From: Sander lucioperca | Taxonomy: Eukaryota; Chordata; Actinopteri; Perciformes; Percidae | Length of the DNA stretch: 64,000 nucleotides | Assembly: GCF_008315115.2 (NCBI RefSeq) | Contig: NC_050185.1 | Span: 15,071,501 to 15,135,500, forward strand | Reading direction: 5' to 3' | Shown here: positions 60,770 to 64,000 of the stretch, piece by piece | Layout of the letters: the number at the start of each line of letters is the position of its first letter | How positions within the stretch are numbered: the stretch's first letter is position 1 | Notes under the pieces: generated by a model | Told to the model about the DNA's origin: nothing | Seen by the model: the letters and a program-made list of their open reading frames with translations, nothing else | Databases searched by the model: none | Made by a program: the position numbers and the translations under genes

Positions 60770-60990
60770 TCTGTAACACTTTATTAGGGTGTACAATTGA
60801 TGTTTTTAAATGCAAAACTAATGCATGACTAATCAAGATCTAATGCATGTGTTAATGGATTAAATAAGACTAGCTAAATATTAATAAATGATCAACTTTA
60901 TGCGATGATTTAACACCTTGTGAATAATCAATTTACCAAATGAATTCTAACACACAGTTAAGTAGTACATTAATTAACATTAAATTAGCT
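60770..60990. repeat. Dispersed TAATGCAT-rich repeat
   Basis: It begins TAACACTTTATTAGGGTG and is filled with overlapping AATGCATGACTAATCAAG, TCTAATGCATGTGTTAATG and TTAATTAACATTAAATTAG phrases, a style common to AACACTTTATT-type fish repeats. Ends are not defined. Confidence 0.4.
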
Positions 60991-63380
60991 ATAAACCAGG
61001 TAAAATGACATAAGCCTCAGTCTTTCTCAGCCTCTGTAAAAGCATACATGTACCTGTTTTTTTCTCTTCGTGCACAAATTATAAACCTGGATAAAGGGAT
61101 TTTGGTCTGCTCTTATCAGCATACAGCATGTACGGCTGCATGCCTCGCTCTCTGCACTCGGGCTCGTCTATCCATTTACATTTAGTATACAGTACTTATA
61201 TGCCAGCCAGACTGTAATACGTAAGAGGCATGACGGCATAATGAGAGCATGAATGTCTGCTGAATGCAATGGAGGGTCATGAGGCGGTGGAATAAACCAA
61301 AAACATCCAGTAAGTAGAATTTCAGCTAACAGTGTATACTTTATATGAGATGTTAATGAATGCATGACTTAACTGTGAGTTATTGGTTAGAAATTATGCA
61401 GGAAAATGTGAAACTGAAGCACAAAGCAGAGCATTGGCTCATACTCTATTGTTTTAATTACAATTCTAATTGTTTGACTAAAATCTTTTCCTCAGGAACT
61501 TTAACTCTGGAAGCGACCACAAAAGGTGGAAAGGTTTTGTAATCTCCCCAAATATCCATGCTACAAAATATTTGCACTGATCGGACATGTGGTGGCGCTA
61601 TAATAAAGTGGGTTATTTTGTGACAGTTTGACCCTTTTTTTCCAGCCAGGTCTCACCCCTGGTCAGTTTTTGTTTTCGGTCAACCACACAAAGTACATTC
61701 ATTCAAGTACTGTACTCACAGTAAGTACAGCTTTCAGGTACTTGTACTTAATTTGAGTAATTCCATTGTACTATTTCACTTGTAACTCCACTACATTTAT
61801 CTGACAGCTGTAGCTAATAGTTTGCAAATTAAAGGCTCCACACACACTCACACAGGTGTTTTCAATTACTCTGGCTAATTAGACCTTGCCAGGTGCATTG
61901 GGTGGAGCTGTGCTGGGAATAACATAATTTCACCAAGCCCTATATGCACTAATAAGGATCATAACAGGGTAACTTGTCCCGCACCAACAGATACCACATA
62001 ATCAACGAAAGGTGGGTGAGGGAGACGTCACCCAAACTCAGTTTGTCTGTCCTGGGAAGAGGTCTAATTAGAGAACACAATGGAAAACATCTGTGTGGGT
62101 GGACTATGGGTAGTTGAGGCTTTAAGATTATACATCACTTTATAAAATATGATGCATTATTATTGATTAAACTAAACAGCAGCGCTGCCTCACCTATCGT
62201 TAAGAAAACTCATTTTGTCAGTTCCAAACTGCAAACTGAAATTAATTTGAAAAATAACATTTAGTGTTCCTTACATAGTGTCATTCAGGTCTAAAGTCCA
62301 GATTCGTAATAAACTCTCAGTGGATGTAAATCACCACTTGTTGAATACAGTATATGCTTCGTACCATTATGCTAATGTTTAGGCTTCGAATTACAGTCCT
62401 TCGTGAGCAGCTGATGCTACTGCCATTTTTTCCGGACGACATTTCAGCTAATCTCTGCATATGAATGTAGTTACATTTTTAAAAAACCTAATAAAAAGCT
62501 AAATCGTTGTCAGAAGATAGCCTATGGGTTCCGAGATTGCATTTCGGCCAATGCGTTCTGCCTCTTTTGCTCTCCACATGGGCTGTTTATCTGCATGCAA
62601 CCAAAGCCCACTCAAACACGATTGGTCAATACTACTCAGACTACTAAAGACTACAAATGGAAACAATAACGCTTGTGGTATCAAAATCTTGTCCCGTTGC
62701 CTACAGATTCTGGATTCATATGCAGATATGTTGATAGAGGTTATGTGTGGGATAACCTGCAACACAGGTCCCTGGCTGGATTTGAACCAGTGGCAGCCCC
62801 TCGGCCAAAAGGGCACCCTCGTTATATTTCATCTATCAAGCACAACAGTATCCAACTTAGCCATTCTATCATCTTCAGGGAATAAAATCATTAGGCTAAT
62901 GTACTGTGGCTGACAACAACATGATGAAAATGTTTTTTAAGCTCATACGTTTCCCATGTTCTTATGAAAATGGTTAACAGAGAACAGAATGGTATGGAAA
63001 GGAAGCACAATGCAAGACCAGTAGGAGTCTTATCCCATGGAGCTACATCTGCCAACAACTGCACCAAGCACTATTGACCAGTTCATAACAAAAGTTAACA
63101 TGAGGAAATGAACACTATTACATGAAATGAAATCACTAGAGATAAAAGCTGTGCTACTGTACCATGCAGTATCAGCAGGACCAAGGTTGACATTTAAGAT
63201 TCAAATCTTGTTTTTAAATTATCCATATAATGAATGGCCACTTCATCAGAATGTCAGAAGACAAAGAGAAAAAAATATCAGTTCAGTGGCCATACTTGAC
63301 TTAATTTAAAATACAGAATTATTTTGGATTCTAAATAAACTGGGCATAAGGCCGGTCTAGTCATGCACCATGACAGGACC

Positions 63381-63931
63381 TAAGGCTGCACAATATGAGC
63401 TAAAATCAAAATCACGATTAATTGCACATTTTTCCTCGATGAACGATAATTAATCACGTTGTTCTAAATCCTCTTTTGACGACGGACACTGCATTTGTTG
63501 GGCACAAGTTGCTCAGTTGACTTGCAGTCTGTGTTTGAGTTATCCTCCATTATGCTTTCCATGCGGCTGACTGGTCCGGACAAAGGTAGAATGTTATTAT
63601 TTATTTTTTTTTTACGATTATTTTTTGGCCTTTTCCGCCTTTATTTGATAGGACAGCTAGGTGAGAAAGGGGAGAGAGAGGGGGAAGACATGCAGGAAAT
63701 CATCACAGGTCAGATTCGAACCCTGGACCTCTGCATCAAGGCATAAACCTCTAATTATATGTGCGCCTGCTCTACCCACTGATCCAACCCGGCCACGCGG
63801 TAGAATGTTTTTAAGGAGAAAGGAGGCCTATCAACAGGAATAAATTATCGAAATTATTGTCATGGGAAAAATGTCTATAACAGCTTCCGAATTTCAATGT
63901 CAACACATTTTCGATTCATCGCCCAGCCCTA
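63381..63931. mobile_element. hAT-like element with 8-bp target duplication, carrying a SINE
   Basis: Left end TAAGGCTGCACAATATGAG and right end in reverse complement TAGGGCTGGGCGATGAATC are related inverted repeats. ACAGGACC flanks both sides (63373-63380 and 63932-63939). Both the termini and the 8-bp duplication point to hAT. About 200 bp of the 551-bp element is the SINE at 63600-63798. Confidence 0.8.
63600..63798 (-). mobile_element. tRNA-derived SINE nested in a hAT-like element
   Basis: It is the same family as 13020-13213, in minus orientation: head GGCCGGGTTGGATCAGTGGG with TAGAGCAGGCGC, a good B-box-like GGTTCGAATC, CATGTCTTCCCCCTCTCTC body and a poly(A)-type tail seen as T runs at 63602-63613. 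GGTAGAATGTT occurs at 63585-63595 and 63799-63809 as the target duplication. Confidence 0.88.
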
Positions 63932-64000
63932 ACAGGACCTTATGAATAAATGACTACAGGATCATTAGCAGCAGCTTTCTGTCATCAGCACTGTACAGAG

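Larger units (their letters stand above)
34017..64000 (-). other. Presumed MDGA2 5' intron, part right of the astacin gene
   Basis: No convincing exon was found on either strand. It holds TTAA-type elements (35537-36042, 44395-44898), dispersed repeats (34240-34800, 44240-45155, 45340-45555, 53089-53240, 54838-54990, 55140-55935, 60770-60990), a LINE remnant (52760-52890), perfect hairpins (54705-54810) and a SINE-bearing hAT-like element (63381-63931). Stretches 36060-37400, 38600-40100, 40850-44230, 45560-52750, 56000-59570 and 61000-63370 show no feature I can name. The reading frames there are short and unrecognisable. Confidence 0.5.

Noticed and set aside
62499..62913. Overlapping open frames on both strands
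   Set aside because: Overlapping frames on opposite strands with no family match, in what looks like an old interspersed repeat.

Overview
This window is vertebrate, almost certainly teleost and probably percomorph, nuclear DNA. The only protein-coding exons I can recognise belong to vertebrate families, they are split by canonical GT-AG introns, and the rest is AT-rich non-coding DNA full of fish-type CA/TG microsatellites, tRNA-derived SINEs and small non-autonomous DNA transposons. There is no sign of bacterial-style dense coding, rRNA or CRISPR.

Two genes are supported. (1) On the minus strand, two consecutive exons (11712-11851, then 537-711) encode the first immunoglobulin domain of an MDGA2-like protein (MAM domain-containing GPI anchor protein 2, a neuronal cell-surface regulator of neuroligin-neurexin adhesion). 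The signal-peptide exon is not found, so 11852-64000 is most simply read as part of a very large 5' intron, and 1-536 as the next intron. (2) On the plus strand, at 31588-34016 and therefore apparently nested antisense inside that intron, is a compact seven-exon astacin-family metalloprotease of the six-cysteine teleost group (hatching enzyme/choriolysin, nephrosin and relatives). It has a TATA box, signal peptide, activation segment, complete zinc-binding motif, Met-turn and poly(A) signal. One base is missing from an A run in its fourth recognised segment, so the gene is either a very recent pseudogene or carries an assembly error.

The remaining sequence is repeat-built intron. Several insertions can be delimited precisely by their target-site duplications: hAT-like elements with 8-bp duplications (21714-22760, 55585-55817, 63381-63931), TTAA-flanked elements (909-1301, 28521-28969, 44395-44898, and probably 35537-36042), a SINE with a 17-bp duplication (13020-13213), and a TAA-flanked element (15173-15958). 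Many are nested, giving a readable relative chronology: a TTAA element inside an older TIR element near 1 kb, a TTAA element splitting a dispersed repeat near 44.4 kb, a short hAT-like MITE inside an old repeat near 55.6 kb, and a SINE inside a hAT-like element near 63.7 kb. A pair of perfect hairpins at 54705-54810 is the most unusual small structure.

I found no convincing undescribed multi-gene system. The points most worth following are the nested, nearly intact astacin gene with its single-base frameshift, the perfect hairpin pair, and the nested TTAA/hAT-like elements.
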